From assembly GCA_024138015.1 (NCBI GenBank), contig JAMXBB010000003.1, positions 77,728,777 to 77,792,776 on the forward strand: a stretch of 64,000 nucleotides of DNA, in the 5' to 3' direction. Position numbers and translations under genes: made by a program. This stretch comes from Lumnitzera littorea. Its lineage: Eukaryota; Streptophyta; Magnoliopsida; Myrtales; Combretaceae. Shown in pieces: positions 39,116 through 51,408 of this stretch. The notes beneath the pieces were generated by a model. It was not told where the DNA came from. It saw only the letters and a list, made by a program, of their open reading frames with translations, and ran no database searches. Numbering within the stretch: the stretch's first letter is position 1; the number at the start of each line of letters is the position of its first letter.

Positions 39116-41668
39116 GTCAAGAATTCAACAACTTGAGATAGTGGGCTTTAAGAGTCCTAAGTCTAATGTAGATGGGGCCTTAGTAGACACAGTGGGATGA
39201 CCAATAAAGCTCTGGTGGCTAGCTAAATGAGATCACTCAATTTTTCACTTGGAAGTTCTTAAATTTACTAAAAATATTAAATGATGTCTAAAATTTATGA
39301 AACTTGGTTTCCCTTGGTAATTTTGCAAGTACAATCTCAAAATTAAACTAGATTTTTGAAATTCAAAGTATTTATATGAGTTCTTAAGAAACTGGCTACA
39401 TAATGAATTTTGTATTAATTTTCAAAAATAGTAAATGATGTTTGTTTGAGCAAATTTTGGTTTAAAGATTCCTCATATGTTATATTTAATTTAACTAAAA
39501 AATAATTTTAATAATCTACACATTTAGTATTTACTAATTTATTTTAGTTCAATTTGCCATGTTTTTTAGTTTAAGAACATAAATGGTTTTTCATAATATT
39601 ACTTAATGATTCAGACTTATAAGGACTCGTAGAGATTAATTATGGTATTAGAAGTATTTAGTTCTTATTAAGTTATTAAATTTGATTATTTATATGATTT
39701 AAGTTGATTTTTGGTGAAATTAGGCCTAAAACCAATATTTTAGACAGATGTGCAAAGTGACCTAATTTAATCTTCACAATTGCCTAACCTAAATATATGT
39801 ATTTTCATGAGTTTAAGGAATTTTTCATGGAACTAATCAAATTAGTACACCATTTATTCTATAATTTCCTACTTCTTACATATTAGCTTAAATTGTTTGT
39901 TAATAACTTGCACAATTAATATCTTTGTAAGATATACATTGTAAACTAGATAAAGAGTACTAGTGTTTGATGATCATAGTTAGATGACATATAAGAGGAT
40001 TAGTTTGGTAGCTTTCATATGGGGAATTTACTCAGAGACTAAGTTAAAGGATGTCGAGTGAGACTTTTAACTAATGTGCACATAGAGAGTATATAAGAGG
40101 ACATTCTTTAAAGAATTCTAAAGACAACTTAACTCAAAGGATGAATAAGAGGATATATCAGATGTTAAGTCAAAGGATACCCTAAACTCTAAGTTTAAGT
40201 AATTAGTTTATATCTAAGTCATAGTTGACTTTGGCCTTTCATATGTGTTTCCTAAGTGGAGTAGGTGAAGAAGAACCCCACATTGAAGCATAGGTCTTAA
40301 GCTGTCGACAAGTCCAAGTAAGTGGATACTTATGTATTTATAGTAAATTTATATCTACCCATCTTGATGTAGGTCTCTAACTTATTTTACTATGAGTGAC
40401 TTGGCTGAGCTTGGTTGCAAGTTTTGAATATGTTACATGATGAGTTACGTGATGCTTCCTTCTATACATATGATGTTGGCTAAAACATTTTTTGATGTTG
40501 TATGGGTTTAGTGTTTCTATTACAAAATGATTATGTAACGTTGCTAGGATTCACATTAACTTGACTAGAAGTTAGAGATTAACTCTACTTCCGAAGATGT
40601 TCACTTAAGTGAGCCTAAGAATGAGGTTTCTAGGAAAAAGGATATAACGTTAAAGTAAATGCTAGCCTGCACAAACAATGGTTACTATGTAATTAGCTAA
40701 ACAAATAATGGTTACTATGTAACTAGGAAGTAACGCCTATGATTATTTTGATTCATACTTTGATGAATTCATGGCATGGTATGAAAATGGCTTATGAGTT
40801 AAGCTTTTTAAAATAGAGATCTTGCTAGGCTAGGTTTTAAGTTTATAGAGTTGTATTGCTTAATGAATTATAATCATCAAGTGATCAGCTAGGCTACATT
40901 TGGTTACTCCTTATAGACTCAAGTTATGTTTTAGCTACTTATTGTAACATTAGGCTGAATTTATTTTGGGACCCATACTCTACAAAAACTCCTTATTGTC
41001 TTAGGCGAAGATACATTATCGATATTGGTGCATGTTATGTGCATGATCATAGCATGCATTCTCTATATTAGCTTCTTAGCTAGGATATAAAGTAATTTTA
41101 ATTGAATAACAACTTACTGGTGTGATTATGTATTGGATTATGCTTGTGTTTGTTGTTTGTTTATCCACTTTCATTACTTATAATAAGTTGAGTGGATAAT
41201 CATCTCATCCTTAGGTAAGGAAAAAGCTTAAATAAGATGTCACCACCACAAAGGGGAAAAGACTTTGAGAGTGCCACTTGGAATCAATTCCCTTAGAAGG
41301 AATGGTTAACTGCATAATTCATTAACAAAATCATTGATACTACATCTCAAGACTCTCTTAGTGTTGTGTTGTAAGAATCTCATATGAAAATCATTATTGT
41401 AAAAATGTAACTCTTGGTTAGTTAGAATTTTGTAAAGAAAAGTCAACTACAATACTCTAGATGTGGCCCTCTGTTGTAAGTTTCTAACATGACTTGTTGT
41501 GTTAGTAAAGAGAAGTTTATAAGCTTTATGTGGTTATGGAAATTAAGTTGATAGTAGATTAGAGGTTAACCTTATCCTTAGTTTAGGAATGGCATAACAA
41601 ATAATCTCTCAGGTACCATGAGTTGAAAATAAAAATATAAGCAAACATCTTGCGAGTAGGACATTACA
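39116..41668 (-). repeat. Long LTR (about 2.55 kb), minus orientation, right arm of the inverted pair
   Basis: On the minus strand it begins TGTAATGTCCTACTCGCAAG at 41668. Its order of blocks parallels the left arm (AAGGAGTAACCAAAT, then GGGCCACATCTAGAG earlier in the LTR). It also matches 52600-53400, 57200-58060 and 61700-63814. The border with the left arm near 39116 is approximate. Confidence 0.55.
40671..40727. repeat. 30-bp direct repeat, two copies
   Basis: Two adjacent units share ACAAA-AATGGTTACTATGTAA-TAG with two substitutions, starting at 40671 and 40701. It is a local duplication inside the minus-oriented LTR. Confidence 0.85.
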
Positions 41669-42297
41669 GATACCTTTATCTTCTACACTACATTGTCTCT
41701 TTTATCTCTCTTACTACTATTTTTCTTCATTAAAACCTCATTTATAGGTCTTAATTCTCATTACTTTAGATCCTATTCTTTAGTAGCTTTTCTTCTCTTG
41801 TCCCTCTTACTACTATTTTTCTTAATTAAGTGCTTCTTAAACCAATCTAGATCTAAACCTCATCACACCAACACCATCATTACCATCACCCAAATTACAT
41901 CCACCACCCATTGCTTCCTCAACCAACCCTATAAACCCCAACCTCTCTCTTTCCTAAAAGCCTTTCTTGCAGAATCCCAAACTATGATATCTCAATCTCT
42001 AAAATATTTATCACCATGCATCCTTAGAGCCTCCACCTTTAGGACTTTGGACTTAGGCCTCTTGATGTCATGCGTGAAGTTTTTGTGTCCAAAAAGAGCA
42101 TGTTAGTGCACTATTGAGAAGGGTTGAGTTGAAGCTAGTGATGAATCGGAGGCAAAATGCTAACTTAGTGGTGAATGATTTGAAGGAGTATGTTAGATTG
42201 AGTTAAGAGATTGACAATTTGAGGGTTGATAGGTTGTGTTGATCGTTACAATAGTGGTGGTGGTAGCATACGGTGGTAGTTTGTTGAGCACAGTAGT
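41669..42297. other. Sequence between the inverted LTR pair and the CRM-like element
   Basis: An ORF of 137 codons (41693-42106) is rich in L, F, S and T in low-complexity tracts and has no motif I recognise. The region continues across the CRM-like insertion at 52319-52600 (GTGGT-rich). It may be a decayed gene piece or non-coding. Confidence 0.3.
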
Positions 42298-43203
42298 TGA
42301 TGAACTGTCAACCAGTGGTCTCATTACTTACGTATGACACTGAGGATTGCAATCCTTTACTCAAAGAATTTTCTTTTAGCAACTTACCGATGATGAGAAA
42401 GTTTACACCAAAGGAAAGTGGCTAAACTCCTTGAGCCCCCCGTGAGCCCCCCGTATTGTCATACTATGATCTATGTACTTAGTAGTGATGATATTGAACA
42501 TTTCTTGGCCGAGGACCCTATACTAAGTAATCTGACTAGCTGTTATTGAGAGGTTCTTGTCGAGTGACATGAGACTTACTTATCGACTAAGTAGTTTTCT
42601 CTCGACATGCTACCATCTCTCTCGTCTTGGCCCCTTTATTGTTGCAACATCTTAATCCCTTCCACTTGTTGTGCTAAAAGAATATTCGTATGGGACCAAT
42701 GTTGCACTATTACTTGTCCACCTTGTGTACCACTTTCCATTTTTGTTTTTTATCATTTTTATCCTTTTTCGTATATATTATGAATCCCCTTTTTGCATAT
42801 ACTTTCTTGTAATTTCTTTATTTGTAATATTGTCCTAGGGATTTACTATAAATAGTCTCTTTTCTTGTAAGTTGGACATAACTTACATTTTTAATATTGA
42901 ATATTTTGTTCTTGTAAGACAACCCTCTCCAAGTCATCTTTCATACACTCTTATCTAATCTTGCCAAGTAGCTCAAGATTAGTGGGGGGTAAACTTTAAC
43001 ATTAACTTATATGTCATATCAAGAGTGGTGTCAAGTCGTGTTATGTTCATTGGTGAGTCACATCCTCTGAGTAGCTTCACGTCAGCTACTCTTGTTTGTC
43101 TGTAGACCATTTCCCTCTTACTTTCTTTGATATTTTGGAGGACCCATTTTAGCTAGATTTGCCATGGTAAGCCCTAATGATAACTAAGCTCCTAAATACA
43201 CCA
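42298..43203 (+). repeat. 5' LTR of the plus-strand CRM-like element
   Basis: It starts TGATGAACTGTCAACCAG and ends TACACCA. A TATA box, TATAAATAG, is at 42847-42855. Divergence from the 3' LTR looks to be roughly one base in ten by eye, so the insertion is old. Confidence 0.93.
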
Positions 43204-43208
43204 TATAA

Positions 43209-43232
43209 TTTTCTTAGTATAAAAGCTTGAGG
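43209..43232 (+). other. Primer-binding site of the plus-strand CRM-like element
   Basis: TTAGTATAAAAGCTTGAGG is a degenerate form of the tRNA-Met site, six to eight bases after the LTR end. Confidence 0.6.
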
Positions 43233-43499
43233 TTGAGATCGAAAGCTATATAGTGATAGTTAGTCCGCTGTTCGATATATTTGTGTGTATGTTGAAAGCA
43301 TCTAAGTGAAGCGTCTTTATTGAAGCTTTCTATTGGGAATGTTGAGCCCTAGTGTATAGGGAGAGATTTACGATGTTGAGAGTGATACTTATGGTTGTGG
43401 TTGAGTTACCCAACAAACACCACGTATTACTGATAAGTAGATACAAGATCTTACTGCTATTATGGCCAACTTGGTTGTCTCAGTAAACAAGGTCTTAGA

Positions 43500-44530
43500 G
43501 ATTAGACCACGTGAGAGAGTGGTTGAGTAATGTTGAGAAATGAGAGATAGGCTAAGCAGGCAGATGAATGAGCAAGCTTTGGAATCCTTTTTAGTGAACC
43601 AAGCACCACTACAACGTATTGATAGAGTCACGAGGAGAAGGTTAGAGTTGGACGAAGTGAAAGAATACGAAGAAAAAGAAAACCAATATGTTGGGATTGA
43701 TGAGTGTAAGTTCAGAGCACCAAGAAGTGCTAAACATCTTAAGGTATAGATTCCAAGCTTCAATGGGTTTGGTAGTACTAATGACTACTTGGACTGGGAA
43801 GAGAAGATTAAAAAGATATTTGACTTCTATGATTTTGAAGATGCTGTTCGCATTAGAGTGCTGCATTATAATTTTTGGATATGTGGCAATGTGGTGGAAG
43901 AAGCCATAGAATGTTTACTTAAGGACCCAACGCGAGGTCTGAACATGGAACGAGATGAAGAGAGTTCTGAGAAGTAGGCTTGTTCTCGAACACTATGAAT
44001 GAGATACTTTTCAATGACTCCAAGACTTGAGGCAAGGTAATAGATCCGTAGACGACTATGTCTGAGAGTTTCAATTGCTCATGATACAATGTATTGTCGA
44101 CAAGCTTAAGATACAAACTATAGCACGGTTCATCTTTGGACTATGAATTGAGATTGGTAACATCGTGGAGCTGTAGAGCCTCACAACTTTAGATGAAACC
44201 ATTCGTATGGCTTAGAGAGTTGAAAGGCAATGACAGAACCAAGTTAGCCGAATATTGAGTAGCTGAACACTAATATTGAACAGGAGCATCCTATTGAGCC
44301 GACCAATGAATGATAAAGTTTCAAACAATTCCAAGGTGGAACGCCATTATCATATGCTGAGATGACTAGATGAGGGCCGAGGTAAGAGCAAGATTAAGGA
44401 GCCTGAGATTCGAAGAGACTAAGGTAAGAGTTCATAGAGAAAAACTCGAGAAATCAAATGTTTTAAATGCCTTGGCTATAGATACATGGTTAGTCAATGT
44501 CCAAACCGCTGAGTCATGACCATAAAGGGT
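43500..44530 (+). pseudogene. CRM-like gag with mutated zinc knuckle
   Basis: Open pieces 43540-43749 and 43789-43977 carry RRRLELDEVKEYEEKENQYV, SAKHLKV and DWEEKIKKIFDFYDFED. The capsid C-terminal part continues in broken frames to about 44270. The zinc knuckle at 44459-44500 reads CFKCLGYRYMVSQC: the histidine of C-x2-C-x4-H-x4-C is tyrosine, so zinc binding would be lost. The nested minus-strand copy keeps the histidine. Confidence 0.82.
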
Positions 44531-44659
44531 GATAAGCCCTAGTTTGAAGTAAAAAGTGTGAGTGAAAGAGAGGAAGAAGTGGCAACCAATCAGATGCTAG
44601 AAGAATTTGAGGAAGATCCCGATGTCGAGATACCTCCTGAAGGTAGAGCTAAGTATTGC

Positions 44660-45106
44660 TTTATAGTTCGATGATCTCTTAATACTTTTATGGCTAATGA
44701 GAATGAGCAAAGAAAGAAACTCTTTCATACGAATTGCTGGGTGAATGGCAAGCTATGTACCATGATCATTGATGAAGGGAGTTGTACCAACATCATTACG
44801 TAGGGGGTAGTTAAGGCCATGAAATTGCTAACTCTTCTACTCCCCAAGCCGTATAAGATTCATTGACTGAACGAGAAAGGAGGACTACACGTCTCTAAGC
44901 AAGTCATAGTGTCGATTACTATTGGTGATAGGTATAGGGATGAGGTTCTATATGATGTCCTTCCTATGTGTGCATCTCACATATTACTCGATCGATCATG
45001 GCTATTTGACTTGAGAGTGTTATATGATGGGTATAGAAACACCTACATGTTTCAAAAGGATGGGAAGAAAATTATATTGACACTTATGAGTTCTAAGGAA
45101 GTGTAA
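44660..45106 (+). pseudogene. CRM-like aspartic protease
   Basis: CWVNGKLCTMIIDEGSCTNI near 44735-44795 is the active-site region. The family has D-G-G-S where this copy has D-E-G-S. The open C-terminal piece 44909-45106 reads ITIGDRYRDEVLYDVLPM, HILLDRSWLFD and NTYMFQKDGKK. A TAG after TNIIT breaks the frame. Confidence 0.8.
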
Positions 45107-45169
45107 GAAGCTTAGGAAAAGATTACTAGATCTCTACAGTGGAAGTCCTTGGTGATTTCCTAAGCTCAA

Positions 45170-46070
45170 TTTACACGAAAGGTTAAGGTCAAGGACTATG
45201 TGGTCCTTTTAGTCAGGAGATTCTTAAAGGTTAGAGAGGTTGCGAACTTACTTACCGAAGTGTAGTAGCTACTTCAGAAATTTGCCAACCTCTTCCCTGA
45301 CGAGATGCTGAAAGGTTTACCTCTCTTGAGAGGAATTGAGCATTGCATCGACCTCCAACCAGAGGCTACCTTACCAAAATAACCCGCTTATAAGCTCAAT
45401 CTAGAGTAGGCAACTGAACTGAAGAAGTAGGTGGATGAGTTGGTGGATCGCGGATATGTCCGTGAGAGCACGAGTCCTTATGCTGTATCCATTGTATATG
45501 TGTTGAAAAAGAATGGAATATGGAAAATGTGCATTGACAACTAAGCTATCAATAAGACTGATACCTAATCCTGTAATTTGATGATATGCTTGACGAGTTA
45601 TACGGCATTAGCATCTTTTCTAAGATTGACCTAAAGAGCAACTACCACCAGATATAGATGAGACTTAGGGATGAATGGAAGATGGCCTTCAAGATAAGGG
45701 ATAGTCCGTTCAAATGGTTGGTGATGCCATTTAGACCAACTAATGCACCGAGTACGTTTATGTAGCTAATGAATCATGCACTAAGATCGTTGATTGGCAA
45801 ATGTATTGTAGCTTATTTTGATGATATTCTGGTTTATAGTATTGACCTCCTTGAATATGTTGAACATTTGAGATTTGTGTTTAACATACTCCACATCGAG
45901 AAATTATTCAGTAACCTGAAGAAATGCGCGTTCGTCAAAGCGAGGTTATATTCTTCGGATATATCATTTTTGGGAGTGGAGTTCGAGTTGATGAGAAAAA
46001 ATTTAGAGGTATTAACGAGTGGCCTACGCCGACTAGTGTTATTAAAGTCAGGAGCTTCCATAGCTTAGCC
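45170..46070 (+). pseudogene. CRM-like reverse transcriptase
   Basis: Blocks in order: RGIEHCIDLQP near 45331-45362, DELVDRGYVRESTSPYAVS-like near 45435-45490, KNGIWKMCIDN, FSKIDLKSNYHQI-like, RDEWKMAFKIRDSPFKW, and IVAYFDDILVYS with the catalytic YFDD intact (45814-45825). A TAG at 45763-45765 replaces the arginine codon CGG seen in the sister copy at 24247-24249. NLKKCAF follows near 45915, and the thumb region is frame-shifted. Confidence 0.85.
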
Positions 46071-46760
46071 TAGTTCTATTAGAGATTTATCCAGAACTTC
46101 AGCTCCATAACTACGCCATTGATTGAATTGACTAAGAAGAATGTTGAGTTTAAATGGATAGAAAAGGCTTAAAGGGGTTTTGAAGATGTGAAGTCTAAGT
46201 TGACATTTGCTCCAATACTCACCTTACTAAATTTCGTGAAGGTTTTTGAGGTTGAATGTGATGCATTTGGTGTCGACATTGGTGTTGTCCTTATATAGGA
46301 GTGCCAATCCATTGCTTACTTCAATGAAAAACTTCGAGTTGCTACCCTAAATTACTCAGCCTACGAGAAGGAATTCTATACCCTTATCCGTACACTCCAA
46401 AATTGGTAACATTATCTATTGCTGAGAGAATTTATCATCTATTCGAATTATGAATCTCTTAAGCATCTTCGTGGGCAACAGAAGCTTTTTCGGCATTACG
46501 CCAAATGAGTTGAATTCTTGGAAACCTTTTGCTATGTCATTAGATATAAGAAGGGTAGCATTAACATAATGGCTGATGCACTTTCTCACCATCATACCCT
46601 CATCACAACGTTACAAGCTAAGGTGCTTAGATTCAATACTTTACCTAATCAATATGAGCATGACTCACATTTTGGACCCTCAGTAACCAGCTGCAGTGTT
46701 AGAGGAGCTGTGGAAGGGTTCTACTTGAGTGAGGGGTTCTTGATGAAGGGCAAGTAGATT
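46070..46760 (+). pseudogene. CRM-like RNase H and integrase N-terminal linker
   Basis: RNase H blocks are VFEVECDAFGVDIGVV near 46245-46290, IAYFNEKLRVATLNYSAYEK near 46314-46370 (family: SEKLxxAxxNYSTYDKE) and MADALSHHHTL near 46569-46601 (family: NxVADALSRR). Frames shift around TAG and TAA stops. Confidence 0.82.
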
Positions 46761-46799
46761 TACGTGTTGAGTGATTCTATAGGGGAGCTACTAATTTAA

Positions 46800-47380
46800 G
46801 AGGCTCATATTGAGGGTCTGGTCGACCATTTTAGAGAAAAGAGGACGATTGAGATATTGAAGGAGCACTTTTACTGGCTCGGAATGATGAAGGATATGCA
46901 CCGAATACTTGAGAGGTGTAAGGCGTGTAAGTATACAAAAGGGAGGAGAGAGCCCTATGGAGAATATACACCTTTACCAAATCTCGAGCGGCCGCGGACT
47001 AATCTAAGCATGGATTTCATGCTTAGCCTTCTCTATACGTTGAGAAGATACAATTCAATCATGGTGGTAGTCGATTGGTTCAATAAGATGGGCTACTTCA
47101 TTTCTTGCTACAAAACTAATGATGCTTTACTCGTCGTTAACCTCCTTTTGCAGGAAATTGTGCAACTATAAGGTGTGCCGAGAAATATTGTGTCTAACCA
47201 TGATTCGAAATTCATGAGCTTCTTTTGGAAGACCCTATGGAGGAAACTCAGCACTAAGCTCCTATATAGTACCTCTTGCCAACTTCGAACAGACGGCCAA
47301 ATTGAAGTAGTTAATAGAACCATTGGTAATCTCCTACACACTACTGTTGGAAAGAACTCTCGTTACTAGAATTTATGCCT
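46800..47380 (+). pseudogene. CRM-like integrase, N-terminal and core part
   Basis: The zinc-binding and core regions are well preserved: HFYWLGMMKDMHRILERC, CKACKYTKGRREPYG, TNLSMDFMLSL, then SIMVVVDWFNKMGYF and VPRNIVSNHDSKF (the core aspartate in DWF corresponds to DRF; family SDRD is SNHD here), and RTDGQIEVVNRTIGNL. The glutamate of the D,D,E triad is retained in QIEVVN. The frame ends at the solo-LTR insertion, which begins at 47381. Confidence 0.85.
47376..47380 (+). other. Target-site duplication, left copy (TGCCT)
   Basis: TGCCT abuts the TG of the solo LTR and is repeated exactly at 50896-50900. Confidence 0.88.
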
Positions 47381-50300
47381 TGTCAGGACCCTAAAGGGGG
47401 CCTAGTAGGATTACCTAAAATTTTCATAACATGTGTGTACCCATGATATGAAAACCGTCTTGCAAGTCAGAGATTGCAAGACTCTAAATAATAAATCACT
47501 AAGATTAATTATTTTCAAGTAATTAATTTATTGTAACATGACATAATATATAATTATAAATAACCATGGATGTTTGATATCCCACAGTTCCTCAGAACTG
47601 CAGAGAATCGGTATCCCCTACCAAATAATAAGACAGGATCACCAACATTATAAAACTGCAGGTAGAATTAAATTATATTAAATTCTAACATGTGAATATT
47701 TTCTACAAGAGTATTTATGTATTACCTATAAAAATCTCAACTAATTCTAACACTAATACACATATCTTCATCTCGCCCTCAGCACTCGAAACTTATCCCA
47801 ATCCCATCGTATGTAAACCTGCAAAAGAAAGACTATTGGGGAATAAGCTACAAGAGCTTAGTGAGCAATCCCTCATACCATACTGACAAACAAGTTATCA
47901 AACAAATTATTACAACCATATGAATGCATGTACACACAGAATGCCAAACAATATATGCTGTTGACCGGTACTGCATATAATATTGGATTTTAACGCCCTT
48001 CGAGATAAGGGTTGGAGATTACACGGCACCAATCACGACCAGGCTCTAGCACCTGGGTTTTTATCCATAACTTTGAATTCCGTATTTCACAAAAACACAT
48101 TTCCATTTCCAAAGATCCAATAGTTCACAAAGTCCCAGGCCTAGCGGTGAGGTGGCCCCCGCAGTCCACACTCACACCCTACAGCGGTGGTCTCTAGACG
48201 CGACCCCCAGCCACCCACGGTTAGCGTCTCCGGCGCCAATAGAACCCACGAGCCAAGGGTAGGGTCTTGTTGTACCCATGCTCTTGCACGGTACTAATCA
48301 AATCATATGGGAATCCATCCCTCCAAGGCCCTTCATTACCAACCGCGTGAAGTGACGGCCAGAATAAGTAATGCGATGCATGGATAATGCATGACCCTTT
48401 TGATTCAAGATAAGCCAAATATAATTAGGTCAGATTATGAGGTGATCAATCAATATCAGCAAACCATCCAAATCATATAAAAATCAATCATACCATCAAA
48501 TCATCAATTATCGTATTCAATAATATTTCTTATAACAATCAATCAATCAATTACACGCATATCCCGAAACCCCATACATCAAGTTATTGATATTCAATTT
48601 AAGTGCACTAACTACAAGCACAAACAAGTATAGAGTCATCGGGAGTACTCACTTGACTATGACGACTCGCTCTAGTCGTAATAACCGATCGGGAGATCCT
48701 CGCCCTCGTCGGGATCACCTGATCATTACAAGATAATAGAGATAATAAGTAGTCGACTCAGCTAAGGGTTCTAGATATCTGTCTACCTAATTCTACTTAG
48801 ATTACTATCAGCCCTTATTCGATTAAACCGAATTGCTAGTCGTACGTAACCTTTTCATTCTATTTTCAATATTTACGAATTTATAGTCGTTTTTCATCGT
48901 TTTCGGACGCACGTTCACACGGAAATGTCCGTTTTGGACATTAAGACCCATGTTTTATGATATGGGTTAAATTTATTGAAATTTTATCTTATTTAAGTTT
49001 AATTACTCTTATTATTTATGTTTATGCCCTAGTTTAGGATTTAATGATCGAATTAGCTATTTGATTCTTATACTTAGAAAATTTTACATTAGTGCTGCTA
49101 ATTTACATACTGGATTAAGTTTAATTCAATCTAGGAAGTGTATTAAGGTTTAAGGGATTTTCGACCTCTAAATACATGTATATACCTATGTTATGTGCTT
49201 ATGTAAATCTTATTATTTCTTTTATTATAAATCTACGCTTACATCATCACTTATGTAACCAATTGATGATGTCATGGCTTATTATAAATATATATGTCAT
49301 TAAGTACTTATACATATACATATGTTATATACCTACCTACACTCATAACATACTAATATGTATACTTATGTACTAATATATATACTAATACATATACCCA
49401 TATACGCATACGGTGACATACATATTTTTATACGTATTTTCGTATGCCTTATCTAACCCCTTAAGAAAGCTTCACAATTTCATTCTTTTTGTATTTTAAG
49501 GGTATATTTGACATGATATATGTATGTATAGTTACTATATACCTTATTTTAGGTTATGTACATATTGTATACTTATGTACAAAGGTATTTATACATGTAT
49601 TCTTCTAGCATATCCTTTTATACACCTACTCAAAGACATGTACACATGCATTTTCTTCCATTGCCTAAAGGATTCTACACTTCCATATGTAAAGATTGAA
49701 ACTTTAAGCCTAAATCAATCATATATATAAACACAACACATAACCTAACCTTTTCTCCTTCTAACTAGTAAAGAGGATGAAGTAAGACATAAATACATAA
49801 TAGCATACCTTAAGTTGCCCTTGATTATGGATGAAATGGTTGAAAAGGAAAGAAAATGAAAGGGAAATGAAGCTCACGGCATGGAGGATGGTTTTTGTTT
49901 TGTTTCCTTTGATTTGTTTTGCTTATGGAAGAAGGAAAATGGTGGGGCCTAGAGGATGAATGTAGTGGACGGCAAAGAAAAGAAAAAGAAGGGAAAAATC
50001 AAAAGAAAAGGGAAGAAATCATGAGAAGGAAGATATTTTTTTTCCTAATGAAAGAGACACTTTTGTTGACTTTTTCAATTGTTGACCTTAGTCAACATGT
50101 GTTGACTTGGTCAACTTCAAAAAAATAAAGCCCCTTTTGTGTACATAATGAACTAATTAAGAAAAATTTGGAGAAAGATTATGGAAATGAAGGGAAATAA
50201 GAAATTTAGTGAATTGATTAGTAAAAATAGGTAATGAGATCTTCCATTAGGTATTTATATCCTATATACATCATTTGGTAAGCTACTTAGTATAATTGAG

Positions 50301-50895
50301 ATGAAAAATAGCATTTAGGGTATTAAGGTTTACTACATTTAACCTAATCTTCAACTATACCCTTAACTCTAAGTGAGACTATCCTAATCATATACTTAAG
50401 ACATAAATGTAATCTATGATTCATTATCTTAGTTTCTAAGGGATCATTTAAGCATTCTAAATGTTTATGCATGTTTGAGGGTCATCTTTAACCTTTTAGT
50501 AATGATTTGGCAAAATATAAGCATTATATTATCAATTAGGGTTTTAGGGTATATCATGGTGAATTAGTATTTTTATATCCTTAAAGTTATGGTTTTAGGG
50601 TTCTTATTACTTTAAGGCACCATCTCTAATGTTTTTACACATTTAGGGTTTCATATATTCTTACGCGATTAAATTTTTGATTATCATCTTAAGGTTTTGA
50701 TGAGGTTCGAGGTTTTAGGGTCTTCGTATGCGGTTAGGGGTTCATTGATGATTTAAGGTTTTTCGTATCCACTTTAGGTTTTGGATTGAGATTTTAATTG
50801 GTTTTAAATCTTACTGGCTCTTTTGAGTTTAGGAAATCATCTACAGTTTGGACGTTTGTTTCTATACTTAGAAGGCTAAATTCGCAGGGTTTACA
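47381..50895. repeat. 3515-bp solo LTR inserted in the CRM-like integrase
   Basis: It begins TGTCAGGACCC and ends AGGGTTTACA, flanked by a perfect 5-bp target duplication TGCCT. Removing it and one duplication copy brings the two halves of integrase together. No internal coding region or second LTR was seen, so it looks like a solo LTR left by recombination. It contains a GC-richer stretch (48130-48260), TA-rich cryptic repeats (49160-49440) and poly-purine DNA (49830-50060). The family is unclassified; a similar sequence lies at about 58070-61290. Confidence 0.82.
49160..49440. repeat. Cryptically repetitive TATAC/ATGTA-rich stretch in the solo LTR
   Basis: Repeated ACATAC, TATGTAC and ATATAC words without a fixed unit. 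Small ORFs here are artefacts of composition. Confidence 0.5.
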
Positions 50896-51400
50896 TGCCT
50901 GCCCATCATTGAATTTGCCTATAATTGTGTAACTCATAGCTTAATCGAAACATCACCATTTAAGGTTGTTTGTGGACTTAACCCAAACCTACCCTTGGAT
51001 TTAATAAATAGCTCAACTACATAAGGTGAAAGTTAATCTGGTCTATAGCATACTGAGGAGTTTTAAAGGTTACATCGGAAGATTGCTAAGAAATTGGCCA
51101 AAATTGTAGCCTGATAGAAGGAAGTGGGAAACCGCAGAAGGAGGCAAGTCGTTTATACCCTTAGGGACCTTGTCTTGGTCCATCTTAGCAAGGAATGCTT
51201 TCCTAGTAGAAGGACTAACAAACTATCACCTAAAACATATTGACCCTATAGGATCCTGAGGTGCATTAATGATAATGCTGATGAGATTGAGCTACCCAAA
51301 GGTTTTGGCATATCTACCTCCTTCAACATCACTAATTTGACTCACTATATGCCTGATGATGATAAAGTCCAAGATTTGAGGGAAAATCTTTAGTAACTCC
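50896..51400 (+). pseudogene. CRM-like integrase C-terminal part and polyprotein tail
   Basis: After the solo LTR the frame resumes with IEFAYNCVTHSL and ETSPFKVVCGLNPNLPLDL near 50913-51005 (family: VEFAYNRxxHSxTxxSPFEVVYG). Later pieces include LVHLSKECFPSRRTNKL near 51175 and INDNADEIELPKGFG, then FNITNLTHYMPDDD near 51325-51366, which is the C-terminal region before the 3' LTR. Frame changes are present. Confidence 0.8.
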
Positions 51401-51408
51401 TAGGGAAC

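Noticed and set aside
41693..42106. 137-codon ORF on the plus strand
   Set aside because: It is dominated by low-complexity Leu/Phe and Thr/His tracts from pyrimidine-rich DNA, with no recognised domain or splice context. It is kept only as part of a non-coding stretch.
49176..49376. 66-codon ORF, Tyr/Ile/His-rich
   Set aside because: It arises from the cryptic TATAC/ATGTA repeats in the solo LTR.
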